Shown one piece after another: positions 41,508-50,701 of a DNA stretch of 64,000 nucleotides. The position numbers and the translations under genes were made by a program. The notes under the pieces were generated by a model. The model was not told where the DNA came from, did not search any database, and saw nothing but the letters and a program-made list of their open reading frames with translations. This stretch comes from Phycisphaeraceae bacterium. GTDB lineage: Bacteria > Planctomycetota > Phycisphaerae > Phycisphaerales > UBA1924. Position 1 is the first letter of the stretch. The number at the start of each line of letters is the position of its first letter. The stretch is from assembly GCA_015200025.1 (NCBI GenBank), contig CP054186.1, positions 2,554,001-2,618,000 on the forward strand, written 5' to 3'.

Positions 41508-42698
41508 ATGCCCAAGAGTCTGCGCGCAGGTCGGTGGGTAAACCCGGGGTCCCTCAACAGCATCGACCCCAAACTTCAGGTTCGGTTCTTCCAGCATTAC
41601 CGCAAGGAACTCGAACCGCACGGCGTGTTCATCGGCGACGGCATCGACGACGCCGCGGTACGCCGCGTTATGTGTGGCGAGGTTTCCGGCCTGTCGGCGG
41701 AGTTGGTGGACCGAATCGGCGTCATCGATGAGATGTCGACCGGCGGCAACCACCAACTGCTTCTTGACGAGGCGAAGCGACTGGGTCTTGATATCGCCCC
41801 AACCCCCAGCACCGCCGACCTCGTCGTCCTTCTGCTGCTGGATGGCACCGAATCACTCGAACGCATTTACGCCGAGCGCCTGCCCATCGCGCGTCGCCTC
41901 TTCCGCAGTCACTTTGCGCTGACGGCGGACCCGCCGATGATCTCCGGCGTTGCCGACCATGTCCTCAAGGGGTACGAGGACGGGCTGGAGAAGGACTTTG
42001 TCGGGCGCCGGCGCGGGTCGGGCGTGCGCGTGTTCCATTTCCCAACGCCGGCGGGATTCCGGCAGATGATCCGTCGCGCCGACGTGGCCCACCGCGACGT
42101 ATCTGTCGATCCTTGGACCGGCGGCCGCCAGCACATCATTTTCCACCCGGAGCGGTTTGATGTGCTGATCTACGAGCACGGCCAGGGCGAGATGCAGGTC
42201 AACGCCAAGCACGACGCCGATGTCCGTGCATACCTCGAGCACGTCGGCCACCATCTTTTCAACCAGTCGCAGCTGTTCCTGGCCGAGGGCCTGCCTGCGA
42301 AGTACACACTCAAGCCCATCCTGGAGAAGGGGCAGGCGTGCCTGCGCTGCGATGATGTGCCGGAACTCGAAGCGGTCTGGCTCCGCGGGCTGGACTGGGC
42401 TCATCCCAAGGCGGTTGATCTCGTCGAGCGACCTCGCTCCAAGAGCGATCTGTTCCGGGCCATGACCGACGCAGGACGCGGCATCCCGCGCGGCATCAAG
42501 CTCATGAGCGCGACCTTCAACGTCGTCTTCAGGACCGGCCGGGAGGGGCAGCTCCGGATCGTGCTGCCGAACAACGCCGTGTATTCCCGAGAGAGCGACA
42601 GCGAAGTGATCCTTCGCTGGCTCGGGTTGCGCGGATTCCTCCAGGACCGTGGGAAGGCGACCGATGGGCTCACTCGCGCACTTGTGGCAGCGTCTTGA
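41508..42698 (+). CDS. Unknown protein A of the two-gene cargo pair, element 2
   Basis: A 396-residue soluble protein of no recognised family. It has an N-terminal helical part (DPKLQVRFFQHYRKELEPHG), a central segment with VFHFPTPAGFRQMIRRADVA and a strand-rich end (ATFNVVFRTGREGQLRIVLP). There is no obvious nuclease, protease or ATPase motif. The ATG at 41508 follows a CCGGAG site. Its last 35 bases overlap the next gene, so A and B are made together. It lies between the recombinase cassette and the sigma-like gene, the spot where element 1 has different genes. Confidence 0.7.
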   Translation: MPKSLRAGRWVNPGSLNSIDPKLQVRFFQHYRKELEPHGVFIGDGIDDAAVRRVMCGEVSGLSAELVDRIGVIDEMSTGGNHQLLLDEAKRLGLDIAPTPSTADLVVLLLLDGTESLERIYAERLPIARRLFRSHFALTADPPMISGVADHVLKGYEDGLEKDFVGRRRGSGVRVFHFPTPAGFRQMIRRADVAHRDVSVDPWTGGRQHIIFHPERFDVLIYEHGQGEMQVNAKHDADVRAYLEHVGHHLFNQSQLFLAEGLPAKYTLKPILEKGQACLRCDDVPELEAVWLRGLDWAHPKAVDLVERPRSKSDLFRAMTDAGRGIPRGIKLMSATFNVVFRTGREGQLRIVLPNNAVYSRESDSEVILRWLGLRGFLQDRGKATDGLTRALVAAS

Positions 42699-43659
42699 GA
42701 CTGCGCCTGCGGACGCCGCGCCGCGGCAGGAGTGGCGGGCCATCTGCGGGGACGATTTCGCCTGCGTCGAGGGCCTGCTCGAGGCCAATGGCCGCCGCGC
42801 TTCGGTAGTCGCGTCGCCCCTCCCGAATGCGCCGGACATGCGGGTGGTCGTGCATAGGAATGGGACGGTGGTGGCGGTGTGCGATGAGGGAGCAACGCCC
42901 CGGCGGGAGCTCGCGCCCGAGGACTACACGCTTCTGCACATTTCCCCCAGGCGACTGCGGCCCGCAATCGCCAACGCCCTCGGCCTGGAAACTTCCACAA
43001 CGCCCATCAACGGCCCTCCGGGTGGCTTCCGCTTGGGTACGTGGGGCGTGCCGGGATCGGACCGTTTCCCGGTCACGTTCGTGGCCCAGCCGGATACTAC
43101 GGCGCTGGCGCTCACGATCAGATCGGTTGTGTCGTCCAGCGATATGGGCATGATCATCGTGACGCCAACGGCGCAGGGCTGGTCTGACGAGCTCCGTGAA
43201 TGGGTCGAGGCCCGGAATGGTGTGCTCGTGCCCGCGGAAGATGTGCTTGACGCAAGCGGCTCCGGCCTGATCGCGTCGGATCTCTGGCAAGGTTTCATCG
43301 ACCGTTTCGCGCGGCGCAACGGGATCGATCTGGCCTCTCCCCGTCGCTCCAAGGCCAAACGCAAGAAACGGGCGGATCGCCTGGGAGCGATCAACGCAGT
43401 CGAGACGGCGCTAACGCAGATGGCCCGGGATCGCGTGGCGCTCATTCGCTCACGACTCAGGGATGAGCAGGGCATGCCCGCCAGCTTGCCGCGCGTGACA
43501 AAGTCCGCGATTGCGACGGCGGCCAGGGTCAAACCGCATGTCATTACCCGGGTTTTCAACGACTCGAGCGCCGACGGCGTCCGCACTCTCTTCACGCTCG
43601 TGAACGATCCCCAGGCTCTGTGGGATTCCGGGTTCGGTCGCGTCCGGCTGGGCCGCTGA
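42664..43659 (+). CDS. Unknown protein B of the two-gene cargo pair, element 2
   Basis: A 331-residue protein of no recognised family, started within the end of gene A. The first half is strand-rich (VVVHRNGTVVAVCDEGATPR), the middle has PVTFVAQPDTTALALTIRSV, and the C-terminus has a Lys/Arg stretch (RRSKAKRKKRADRLG) with helices that could bind DNA (KSAIATAARVKPHVITRVFN). The pair might sense or answer invading DNA, but nothing in the sequence proves it. Confidence 0.7.
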   Translation: MGSLAHLWQRLETAPADAAPRQEWRAICGDDFACVEGLLEANGRRASVVASPLPNAPDMRVVVHRNGTVVAVCDEGATPRRELAPEDYTLLHISPRRLRPAIANALGLETSTTPINGPPGGFRLGTWGVPGSDRFPVTFVAQPDTTALALTIRSVVSSSDMGMIIVTPTAQGWSDELREWVEARNGVLVPAEDVLDASGSGLIASDLWQGFIDRFARRNGIDLASPRRSKAKRKKRADRLGAINAVETALTQMARDRVALIRSRLRDEQGMPASLPRVTKSAIATAARVKPHVITRVFNDSSADGVRTLFTLVNDPQALWDSGFGRVRLGR

Positions 43660-43850
43660 CGCACTCCACTTCTTGCACTTTGCGCTGATTGCTGTAAGTG
43701 CAAATCGCACGGCGGTTGTCATTTGGTCCCGTGTTTTCAGGCCTCCGGTGATGACGGTCAAGTTTTCTGCGCGCTGATCTGCAAGCCCCACCGGCTGGTG
43801 AACACGCCGCGACGTGCGGCGCGAACCACTCACCAGCACGGAAGCCATCC

Positions 43851-44432
43851 ATGCTCGCAGAAGCCATCGTCTCCCCGATCGTCACCACTCTCAACTCTGT
43901 CCCTCGGGCCCCGACGCCGCCGGAACTTCCGGAGCTCACCCTCCGGCAGATGAGGTTCCGAACCGAGCGGCTCGGACGCCTCTACTCGCTTGCCACTGAT
44001 CAGGTCGCGGATCTGTGGCAGGAGCTGGCAGCCGAGATTGTTCGAGCGCTCCGTCGGTTCGATCCGACGATCGCCTCGCGGACGACGTTCATGAAGGGCG
44101 TCATGAACCTCTGGTACCGGCAGAAGTGCAAGCAGCTCCGCCGCGACGCGGCGGTGCGCGATCGTCTCGTGCCGTTGCCGGCCCTTGGCACTGAGGGCAT
44201 GGACTTCGCAGACCGCCGCCTCGGTGGCGTGGCCGAAGTGGATGCACGTCTCGATCTCGCGGACCGCATCGCGGATCTGCCGCAGGACCTGTTCGCGCTC
44301 GCCCGAGACCTGCTCGCGGGCAAGTCGGTTCCGGAGATCGCCGCGGAACGCGGCGTTCACCGCGGAACGGTGAACCGCATGGTGCTGCAACTGCGCGTCC
44401 ACCTGGCTGACCTCGATCCGGCCGCCAACTAG
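43851..44432 (+). CDS. Sigma-70-like protein (phage-type), element 2
   Basis: A 193-residue protein with DLWQELAAEIVRALRRFDPT followed by FMKGVMNLWYRQKCKQLRRD, as in sigma region 2 helices of small phage-type sigma proteins. A C-terminal HTH is clear (SVPEIAAERGVHRGTVNRMV), equivalent to region 4. Element 1 carries a weaker relative at 12706-13254. It probably steers transcription of the replication or late genes. A hairpin follows its stop. Confidence 0.65.
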   Translation: MLAEAIVSPIVTTLNSVPRAPTPPELPELTLRQMRFRTERLGRLYSLATDQVADLWQELAAEIVRALRRFDPTIASRTTFMKGVMNLWYRQKCKQLRRDAAVRDRLVPLPALGTEGMDFADRRLGGVAEVDARLDLADRIADLPQDLFALARDLLAGKSVPEIAAERGVHRGTVNRMVLQLRVHLADLDPAAN

Positions 44433-44453
44433 TGCGCGACAAGTGGCGGGCGC

Positions 44454-44484
44454 GGGCAGAGGGGTATTGGCGTGCCCCCTGCCC
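44454..44484. terminator. Hairpin after the sigma-like gene
   Basis: A 10-bp stem with one bulged A (GGGCAG-A-GGGG pairing with CCCC-CTGCCC) lies 21 bp after the sigma-like stop. No T run follows, so its strength as a terminator is uncertain. Confidence 0.4.
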
Positions 44485-44603
44485 GTACCCCGCGCACGGA
44501 ACCGCCCGGCCCTGCCGACGAGAGGCTGCCGCTCGTCCGGATGGGCCAGGGCGATTTCGTCCGCGACATCTTCCCCCACGACCTTGAACCCAATGGAGAA
44601 CCC

Positions 44604-45434
44604 ATGACCGCGACCACCCTGATGAACCAGATCACCAAGGGCCGCAAGCCCAAGCCCCGCCGCGTGATGTTGTACGGCACGCACGGCATCGGCAAGAGCA
44701 CGTTCGGCGCGATGGCCGAAAGCCCCATCTTCATCCCCACCGAGGACGGGCTGGGCGACATCGAGTGCGAGTCGTTCCCGCTGGCCCGATCGCTCGGCGA
44801 CGTGATGGCGGCGCTGGAGACGCTCTACTCGGGCGACCACGGATACAGGACCGTCGTCATCGACTCGCTGGACTGGCTCGAGCGGCTCATCTGGCAGGAG
44901 GTCTGCGAGGATGAGCAGGCGCCGAGCATCGAGAAGATCGGGTACGCCAAGGGGTACGCCTTCGCCATCGAGAAGTGGCGGACCGTGCTCGGTGCGCTCG
45001 ACGCCCTCCGCGGCGACCGCGGCATGACGGTCATCGTCATCGCCCACGCCAAGATCGAGAAATTCGAGAACCCCGAGACCGTCCCCTACGACCGCTACTC
45101 GCCCCGGCTGCACAAGCTGGCCTCGGCGCTCGTGCAGGAGTGGGCCGACGAGGTGCTCTTCGCCACGTACAAGGTGCTCACCGTCAAGGTGGACGAGGCC
45201 TTCAACAAGGCCAAGCACAACGGCGTCGGCACCGGCGAGCGCATCGTCCGCACCGTCGAGCGGCCGGCGCACGTCGCCAAGAACCGCCTGAACCTGCCCG
45301 AGGAGCTTCCCCTCGACTACCGCGTCTTCGCGGCGCACGTCGCGGCCTCGCGCGGCGATGGCGGCAGCGCCACCACCCCACTTACCCAGAACACCGACGC
45401 CGCGCCCAGCGAGGGCGCGGCAGCCACCAACTGA
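44604..45434 (+). CDS. Phage ATP-binding protein, Sak4-like (RecA-fold)
   Basis: A 276-residue RecA-fold ATPase like Sak4-type phage recombination proteins. Walker A is VMLYGTHGIGKSTFGAM, Walker B is YRTVVIDSLDWLERL, and the later MTVIVIAHAKIEKFENPE matches the family's sensor strand. It probably helps single-strand annealing with the DUF669 protein downstream. The start ATG 44604 follows a GGAG; a longer frame from 44472 is not supported. It opens the recombination-replication operon. Confidence 0.85.
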   Translation: MTATTLMNQITKGRKPKPRRVMLYGTHGIGKSTFGAMAESPIFIPTEDGLGDIECESFPLARSLGDVMAALETLYSGDHGYRTVVIDSLDWLERLIWQEVCEDEQAPSIEKIGYAKGYAFAIEKWRTVLGALDALRGDRGMTVIVIAHAKIEKFENPETVPYDRYSPRLHKLASALVQEWADEVLFATYKVLTVKVDEAFNKAKHNGVGTGERIVRTVERPAHVAKNRLNLPEELPLDYRVFAAHVAASRGDGGSATTPLTQNTDAAPSEGAAATN

Positions 45435-45448
45435 AAGGACACTGACCC

Positions 45449-45931
45449 ATGGCGAATCTGAACAACTTCGACGCGAACAACGTGGACCCCTCCGTCGCGC
45501 TCGACCCGATCCCCGCGGGCAAGTACATCGCCGTCATCACCGAGACGGAGATGAAGCCAACCAAGGCCGGCGGCGGGAAGTACCTCCAACTGACCTTCCA
45601 GATCGTCGACGGCGATCACAAGGGCCGCCTGGTCTGGGCGCGGCTGAACCTGGAGAACAAGTCGGAAATGACGGTCAAGATCGCGCGCGGCGAACTCTCG
45701 GCCATCTGCCGCGCCGTCGGCGTCATGGCTCCGAAGGACTCGGTCGAGCTCCACAACATCCCTCTGGAGATCAACGTCGGCCTGAAGAAGCGCGACGACA
45801 ACGGCGAGTTCACCAACGTCATCAAGGGCTACGCCAAGAAGGGCGGAAACGGGGGCGGCGCGGCGGGCGCTCGCGTCCCCGCGGGCGTCGGGCCGGGGAG
45901 CCTGGGAGGAACGCCGCCCTGGAAGCGGTAA
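45449..45931 (+). CDS. DUF669 phage protein (putative ssDNA-binding)
   Basis: A 160-residue DUF669 protein with PIPAGKYIAVITETEMKPT and YLQLTFQIVDGDHKGRLVWA, then a Gly/Ala-rich C-terminus ending PPWKR. The family accompanies Sak-type recombinases and is thought to bind single-stranded DNA. It follows the Sak4-like gene by 14 bp, with AAAGGA before the ATG, and overlaps the RusA gene downstream. Confidence 0.85.
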   Translation: MANLNNFDANNVDPSVALDPIPAGKYIAVITETEMKPTKAGGGKYLQLTFQIVDGDHKGRLVWARLNLENKSEMTVKIARGELSAICRAVGVMAPKDSVELHNIPLEINVGLKKRDDNGEFTNVIKGYAKKGGNGGGAAGARVPAGVGPGSLGGTPPWKR

Positions 45932-46290
45932 GCCCATCCGGTCGCGTCCTCGAGCTCCCGTACCCGCCCAGTGTGAACCACATCTGGCGGCGCGTGGGGC
46001 CGCGGACCGTCATCAGCCGCGAGGGTCGGCGCTACCGCACAGACGTGTGCGCCGCCCTCGCGGCGATGCGGGTGGAACGGATGGACGGGCGGCTGGCGGT
46101 GCGCGTCACCGTCTGCCCGCCCGATCACCGCCGGCGCGACCTGGACAACGTGCAGAAGGCGCTGCTCGATGCGCTGGCGAAGGGCGGCGCGTACCGCGAC
46201 GACTCGCAGATCGATCGGCTGGAAGTGGAACGCGGCCCGGTGACCGCGGGCGGCAAGGTGCTGGTGGAGATCACGCGAATCAAATCATGA
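45919..46290 (+). CDS. rusA: RusA-type Holliday junction resolvase
   Basis: A protein of about 123 residues matching RusA: LPYPPSVNHIWRR at the start, the catalytic acidic residues in RRRDLDNVQKALLDAL and YRDDSQIDRLEVERG, and a short strand-rich end. It resolves Holliday junctions and recombination intermediates of the phage. No ATG or GTG lies in frame before the domain. A CTG at 45919 with GGGAGGAA 7 bases upstream is the best start, inside the end of the DUF669 gene. Confidence 0.85.
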   Translation: MEAVSPSGRVLELPYPPSVNHIWRRVGPRTVISREGRRYRTDVCAALAAMRVERMDGRLAVRVTVCPPDHRRRDLDNVQKALLDALAKGGAYRDDSQIDRLEVERGPVTAGGKVLVEITRIKS

Positions 46291-47978
46291 ACCTCCGACC
46301 CTATCAATCCGAAGCCGTCGCCGCGGTGTACGAGCACCTGCGGACCCGCGACGACAACCCCTGTGTGGTGATTCCCACCGGAGGCGGCAAGACACCCGTC
46401 ATTGCCACCATCTGCCGCGATGCGGTCGGGCCGTGGAACGGGCGCGTGGTCATCCTGGCCCACGTCAAGGAACTCCTGGAGCAGGCGGCGGACAAGCTCC
46501 GCACCATCGCGCCCGATGTGCCCGTGGGCATCTACTCGGCGGGGCTCAAGCGCAAGGACCTCGGCTACGCCGTCACCATCGCAGGCATCCAGTCCATCTA
46601 CCAGCGGGCGTGCGACCTGGGGCCTGTGGACCTGCTCATCGTGGACGAGGCGCACCTGATCCCGCCCGACGGCGAGGGCATGTACCGCCAGTTCATCGCC
46701 GACGCGAAGGTCGTGAACCCGCTCGCGCGGGTGATCGGCCTGACAGCGACGCCATTCCGCATGAAGTCCGGCCCGATCTGCGAGCCCGGCAACATCCTCA
46801 ACCACGTCTGCTTCGAGGTCGGCGTCCGCGAGTTGATCGTGCAGGACTTCCTGTCACCACTGCGAACAAAGGCGGGGCTTCAGAAAGTCAGCACCGACGA
46901 TCTTCACGTTCGCGCCGGCGAGTTCGTCGCCAGCGAGGTCGAGGACCTCATGGACAAGGATGCCCTCGTCGACGGCGCCTGCGCCGAGATCGTTGAGCAC
47001 ACCAAGGACCGCTCCGCCACGCTCATCTTCTCGTCGGGCATCCGCCACGGCCAGCACATCGTTGAGGTGCTCAAGTCCAAGCACGGCGTCGAGTGCGGGT
47101 TCGTCTCCGGCGACACGCCCGCGGGCGTGCGCAGCGCCATCCTCGACCGCTTCCGCTCCGGAGCGCTCAAGTACCTCTGCAACGTCAACGTGCTGACGAC
47201 CGGCTTCGACGCCCCGCACATCGACTGCGTGGCGCTCGTGCGGCCGACGATGTCGCCCGGGTTGTACTACCAGATGGTCGGTCGGGGCTTCCGCCTCAAC
47301 CCGGGCAAGGCCGACTGCCTCGTACTGGACTTCGGCGGCAACGTGCTCCGTCACGGGCCGGTCGATGCCATCCGGCTCACCACGGATGACCGTGGCGAGG
47401 GCCAAGCGCCCGCGAAGGAATGCCCGCAGTGCCACGCGCTCATCGCCGCGGGCTACCAGACCTGCCCGGAGTGCGGGCACCAGTTCCCCGAGCCCAATCG
47501 GCAGAAGCATGAAGCGCAGGCCAGCACCGAGGGCATCCTCTCGGGCCAGGCCACCCGCGAGGAGCACCATGTCAGCGAGATCACGTACCACGTCCACATG
47601 AAGCGCAGCGACCCGGCCGCGCCGCTGACGATGCGCGTCGAGTACCGCGTCGGCTTCAACCGCTACTTCCGCGAGTGGGTCTGCTTCGACCACACGGGGT
47701 ACGCCCGGACGAAGGCCGAGGCGTGGTGGCGGGCGCGATCGGTCGAGCCGGTGCCCGGCGGCACGGAAGAGGCGGTCGAGCTCGCGCGGGCCGGGGCGCT
47801 CGCGCCGGCGCTGCACATCACGGTCGAGAAGAAGGCGGGCGAGCAGTTCGAGCGGGTGGTGGCGCACCGATTGGGCGACAAGCCGCCGCGGCTCGAGGGC
47901 GATGAAGGCCTGCCTGAGCACGTGCCCGCGCCGGTCGGCACCACGTACGGCATCCCCGACGACGAAATCCCCTTCTGA
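46287..47978 (+). CDS. DEAD/DEAH-box (SF2) helicase, phage type
   Basis: A 563-residue superfamily 2 helicase. Q-like motif and motif I are LRPYQSEAVAAVYEHL and VIPTGGGKTPVIA; motif II is VDEAH, motif III is LTATPF, and motif VI is QMVGRGFRL. A zinc ribbon (CPQC and CPEC) comes before a C-terminal domain of unknown role. Overlap with the rusA stop (ATGA) shows translational coupling. It most likely unwinds branched or replicating phage DNA. Confidence 0.9.
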   Translation: MNLRPYQSEAVAAVYEHLRTRDDNPCVVIPTGGGKTPVIATICRDAVGPWNGRVVILAHVKELLEQAADKLRTIAPDVPVGIYSAGLKRKDLGYAVTIAGIQSIYQRACDLGPVDLLIVDEAHLIPPDGEGMYRQFIADAKVVNPLARVIGLTATPFRMKSGPICEPGNILNHVCFEVGVRELIVQDFLSPLRTKAGLQKVSTDDLHVRAGEFVASEVEDLMDKDALVDGACAEIVEHTKDRSATLIFSSGIRHGQHIVEVLKSKHGVECGFVSGDTPAGVRSAILDRFRSGALKYLCNVNVLTTGFDAPHIDCVALVRPTMSPGLYYQMVGRGFRLNPGKADCLVLDFGGNVLRHGPVDAIRLTTDDRGEGQAPAKECPQCHALIAAGYQTCPECGHQFPEPNRQKHEAQASTEGILSGQATREEHHVSEITYHVHMKRSDPAAPLTMRVEYRVGFNRYFREWVCFDHTGYARTKAEAWWRARSVEPVPGGTEEAVELARAGALAPALHITVEKKAGEQFERVVAHRLGDKPPRLEGDEGLPEHVPAPVGTTYGIPDDEIPF

Positions 47979-47991
47979 ACAGGAGCACACG

Positions 47992-48384
47992 ATGATCACG
48001 ATCACCATCGAAGAAACGGACAAGGACGGCCGCGTGCTGGGCCGGCACGTCGCCTCGGCCCCCATCGACAAGAACGACGCCAAGGGGGTGGGCTCGCTGC
48101 TGGCCCGTAGCGTCGGCGGGTTGATGTACCACGGCCAGACGCGGGCCGAGGTGCCGCTGCTGATCGCGGCGGCGGGAACGCACCGCTCCAGCCGCTGCAC
48201 CCAGGCGATCGCGCACGCGTTGGGGCTGGCCGGGAGCGAGCACAGCTTCGAGTACGCGGTAAAGCCCGTTGTGGACCTCGACCGTCTGCTCGATTACCGC
48301 GCGAGCAAGAAGGACCGCGAGAACGCGGCGCACATGCTGAAGATCATGGGCGCCGGCGTCAAGACGAAGGGGGACGACGAGTAA
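47992..48384 (+). CDS. Hypothetical phage protein between helicase and primase
   Basis: A 130-residue protein with a good AGGAG site. It starts with strands (MITITIEETDKDGRVLG), has a helical middle (CTQAIAHALGLAGSEHSF) and ends in a basic helix (KKDRENAAHMLKIM). No family is recognised. Its place between the helicase and the primase-polymerase suggests a replication accessory role. Confidence 0.65.
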   Translation: MITITIEETDKDGRVLGRHVASAPIDKNDAKGVGSLLARSVGGLMYHGQTRAEVPLLIAAAGTHRSSRCTQAIAHALGLAGSEHSFEYAVKPVVDLDRLLDYRASKKDRENAAHMLKIMGAGVKTKGDDE

Positions 48385-48387
48385 GCG

Positions 48388-50565
48388 ATGAGCGACGGCC
48401 CAGCAAACCTGCTCGACGCGGCGAGGTGGTGCCTCGCGCGCGGCTACGCGCCGATCCCTGTGCCCGCGGGGACGAAGGTGCCCGTGCTCAAGGGCTGGAC
48501 GGACCTGCGCCTGTCCGACGCCGAGCTGCCCCAGCACTTCAACGGCACCGGGAACATCGGCGTGCTGCTCGGCGAGCCGAGCGGATGGCTCGTGGACGTC
48601 GACCTGGACTGCGAGGAGGCGGTGGCGCTCGCGCCGGCGTTCTTGCCGCCAACGGGAGCGACTTCGGGGCGGCCCGGCAAGCCCTCGTCGCACTGGTGGT
48701 ACATCTGCGAGGGGGCGAAGACCCGCAAGCACCAGGACCCGGCCACCAAGAAGATGATCGTCGAGCTCCGGAGCACCGGGGCACAGACCGTCGTCGGCCC
48801 GAGCATGCATCCCTGCGGGGAACCGTACGACCCGCTCGAAGGCGAGCCCGCCGTCGTGGCTGTCGAGACGCTCGGCGCGGCGGTCGCGGCGCTGGCCCGG
48901 GCGGTGACGGAGCAGCGGCATGGGAGCAAGGAAGCGATCGTTTCCCAGCCCCGGCCGCTAGGAAACGATCGCTTCCTAGCCGACGACGCCGTCCTTCGCC
49001 GCGCCGAGGCGTACCTCGACCGCATCCCGCCGGCGATCTCCGGCTCTGGCGGGCACAGCCAGACATACGCGGCCGCGACGGCGATAGTGCACGGGTTCGG
49101 ACTCGATGCGGAGACGGCGTTCGGGCTGCTGTGGGACCGGTACAACCCGCGCTGTCAGCCGCCGTGGTCGGAGAAGGAACTGCGTCATAAGGTCTGCGAC
49201 GCCGCGAATAAGCCGCATGATCGCCCGCACGGGTGGCTGCGCGACGCCGAGAAGCCCGAGGACATGGGCGGCGTGGACCTCTCCGGGTTTGATCCCGAGC
49301 GGAAACGGACGTCGGGCGAGCGGCCCCAATCCGAACGCCCGCCCGACCCGGGAGCGTTCCCCGATCACCTGCTCCGCGTGCCGGGCTTCATCGAGCAGGT
49401 CGTCGCGCACAACCTGGCGACGGCGACACGGCCGCAACCCGTACTCGCGCTGGCGGCGGGGATCTGCCTCCAGGCCGTGCTCGCGGCCCGCAAGGTGCGC
49501 GACGAGCGCGGCAACCGCACGAACGTCTACTGCGTCGGCGTCGCCCCCTCCGGCGCGGGCAAAGACAACGCCCGCAAGGTGAACAAGAACATCCTCTTCG
49601 CCGCCGACATGGTGGAGCACGAGGGGAACGAGGACCTTGCGTCCGACGCCGGGCTCATCACGGCCGTCGAGGCCGAGCCTGCGATCCTGTTCCAGATCGA
49701 CGAGTTCGGCCGCTTCCTCCGCACCATCGGCGACCCGAAGAAGGCACCTCACCTGTTCAACGTGCTGACGGCGCTCATGAAGCTCTACAGCAGCGCAGAC
49801 ACGGTCTTCCGGGGCAAGGCCTACGCCGACAAAAAGCGGAACAAGGTGGTCGATCAGCCGTGCGTGAGCGTCTACGGAACGACCGTCCCCGAGCACTTCT
49901 TCGAGTCCCTCACCGCCGACAGCCTCAGCGACGGGTTCATCGCCCGCCTGCTCGTATTCGAGTCGGCCGACACACCCACGCGGCAGCGCGCCAAGGCGAC
50001 GGGAGTCCCCGAACCCCTGAAGCAGGCCGCGGAGTGGTGGGGATCGTTCAAGCCCGGCGGCAACCTTGCCCCCGAGCACCCCCAGCCGATCGTGGTCGAG
50101 GCCATGCCGGAGGCGGGCGCGGTGTTCGACTCGCTCGCGGCGATGGTGGACGCCGAGCTCGGCAAGCCGGATGAGGCGGGAAGGTCGCTGTGGGCGCGCG
50201 CCGAGGAAAAGGCGTGCCGCTTGGCGCTGATTTACGCCTGCTCCGCGAACGCCCAGAAGCCGGTGATCGACGAGGACGCCGCCCGCTGGGCGTGCGACCT
50301 GTCGTCGTACCTGACGCGGCGGATGCTCTACATCGCCCACGAGTGGGTCGCCGACGGCGTGTTCGACGCCCGGCAGAAGCGCGTGGTTCGGGTGGTGCGC
50401 AAGGCGGGTGGAAAGATTTCCCGCAGTGAACTCTGCCGCAAGACCCAGTGGTTGACCCAGCGAGAGCGTCAGGAAGTCATCGACAACCTCCTGGAAACGC
50501 AGCAGTTGCGGCAGGAGGAGGAAACGTCCGCGACGCGGCCGAAGGTGGTGTATGCGCTGGCCTGA
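48388..50565 (+). CDS. Primase-polymerase / DUF3987-like helicase fusion, element 2
   Basis: A 725-residue counterpart of the 13835-16183 protein. The N-terminal prim-pol domain has ARWCLARGYAPIPVPAGTKV, the acidic GWLVDVDLDCEEAV and VGPSMHPCGEPYDP; the primase C-terminal region (HSQTYAAATAIVHGFGLD, then WSEKELRHKV) is present. The helicase-like half has CVGVAPSGAGKDNARKV, a P-loop ending in GKD rather than GKS/T, and FQIDEFGRFL. It is the likely replication initiator of the prophage, and the repeats downstream are its natural target. Confidence 0.87.
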   Translation: MSDGPANLLDAARWCLARGYAPIPVPAGTKVPVLKGWTDLRLSDAELPQHFNGTGNIGVLLGEPSGWLVDVDLDCEEAVALAPAFLPPTGATSGRPGKPSSHWWYICEGAKTRKHQDPATKKMIVELRSTGAQTVVGPSMHPCGEPYDPLEGEPAVVAVETLGAAVAALARAVTEQRHGSKEAIVSQPRPLGNDRFLADDAVLRRAEAYLDRIPPAISGSGGHSQTYAAATAIVHGFGLDAETAFGLLWDRYNPRCQPPWSEKELRHKVCDAANKPHDRPHGWLRDAEKPEDMGGVDLSGFDPERKRTSGERPQSERPPDPGAFPDHLLRVPGFIEQVVAHNLATATRPQPVLALAAGICLQAVLAARKVRDERGNRTNVYCVGVAPSGAGKDNARKVNKNILFAADMVEHEGNEDLASDAGLITAVEAEPAILFQIDEFGRFLRTIGDPKKAPHLFNVLTALMKLYSSADTVFRGKAYADKKRNKVVDQPCVSVYGTTVPEHFFESLTADSLSDGFIARLLVFESADTPTRQRAKATGVPEPLKQAAEWWGSFKPGGNLAPEHPQPIVVEAMPEAGAVFDSLAAMVDAELGKPDEAGRSLWARAEEKACRLALIYACSANAQKPVIDEDAARWACDLSSYLTRRMLYIAHEWVADGVFDARQKRVVRVVRKAGGKISRSELCRKTQWLTQRERQEVIDNLLETQQLRQEEETSATRPKVVYALA

Positions 50566-50570
50566 ACCGA

Positions 50571-50656
50571 ATCTTTCAATCTTTCACCCAATCACCGCGC
50601 GCGCACGCGGGGCGCAGGTGCATGGGCGTAAGGGAGGTATTGAAAGATTGAAAGAT
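50571..50656. repeat. Inverted repeat downstream of the element 2 primase
   Basis: ATCTTTCAATCTTTCA at 50571-50586 is repeated as its exact reverse complement at 50641-50656, with a 54-bp gap. Within each arm CTTTCA occurs twice. It begins 5 bp after the primase stop. It could be a terminator of unusual size, but its place matches the dyads behind the other primase and points to an initiator-binding or origin site. Confidence 0.7.
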
Positions 50657-50701
50657 CTCTCTCTTTCATCATGTACTTCTCCCCTCCCGATCCGCCGCGC
50701 C

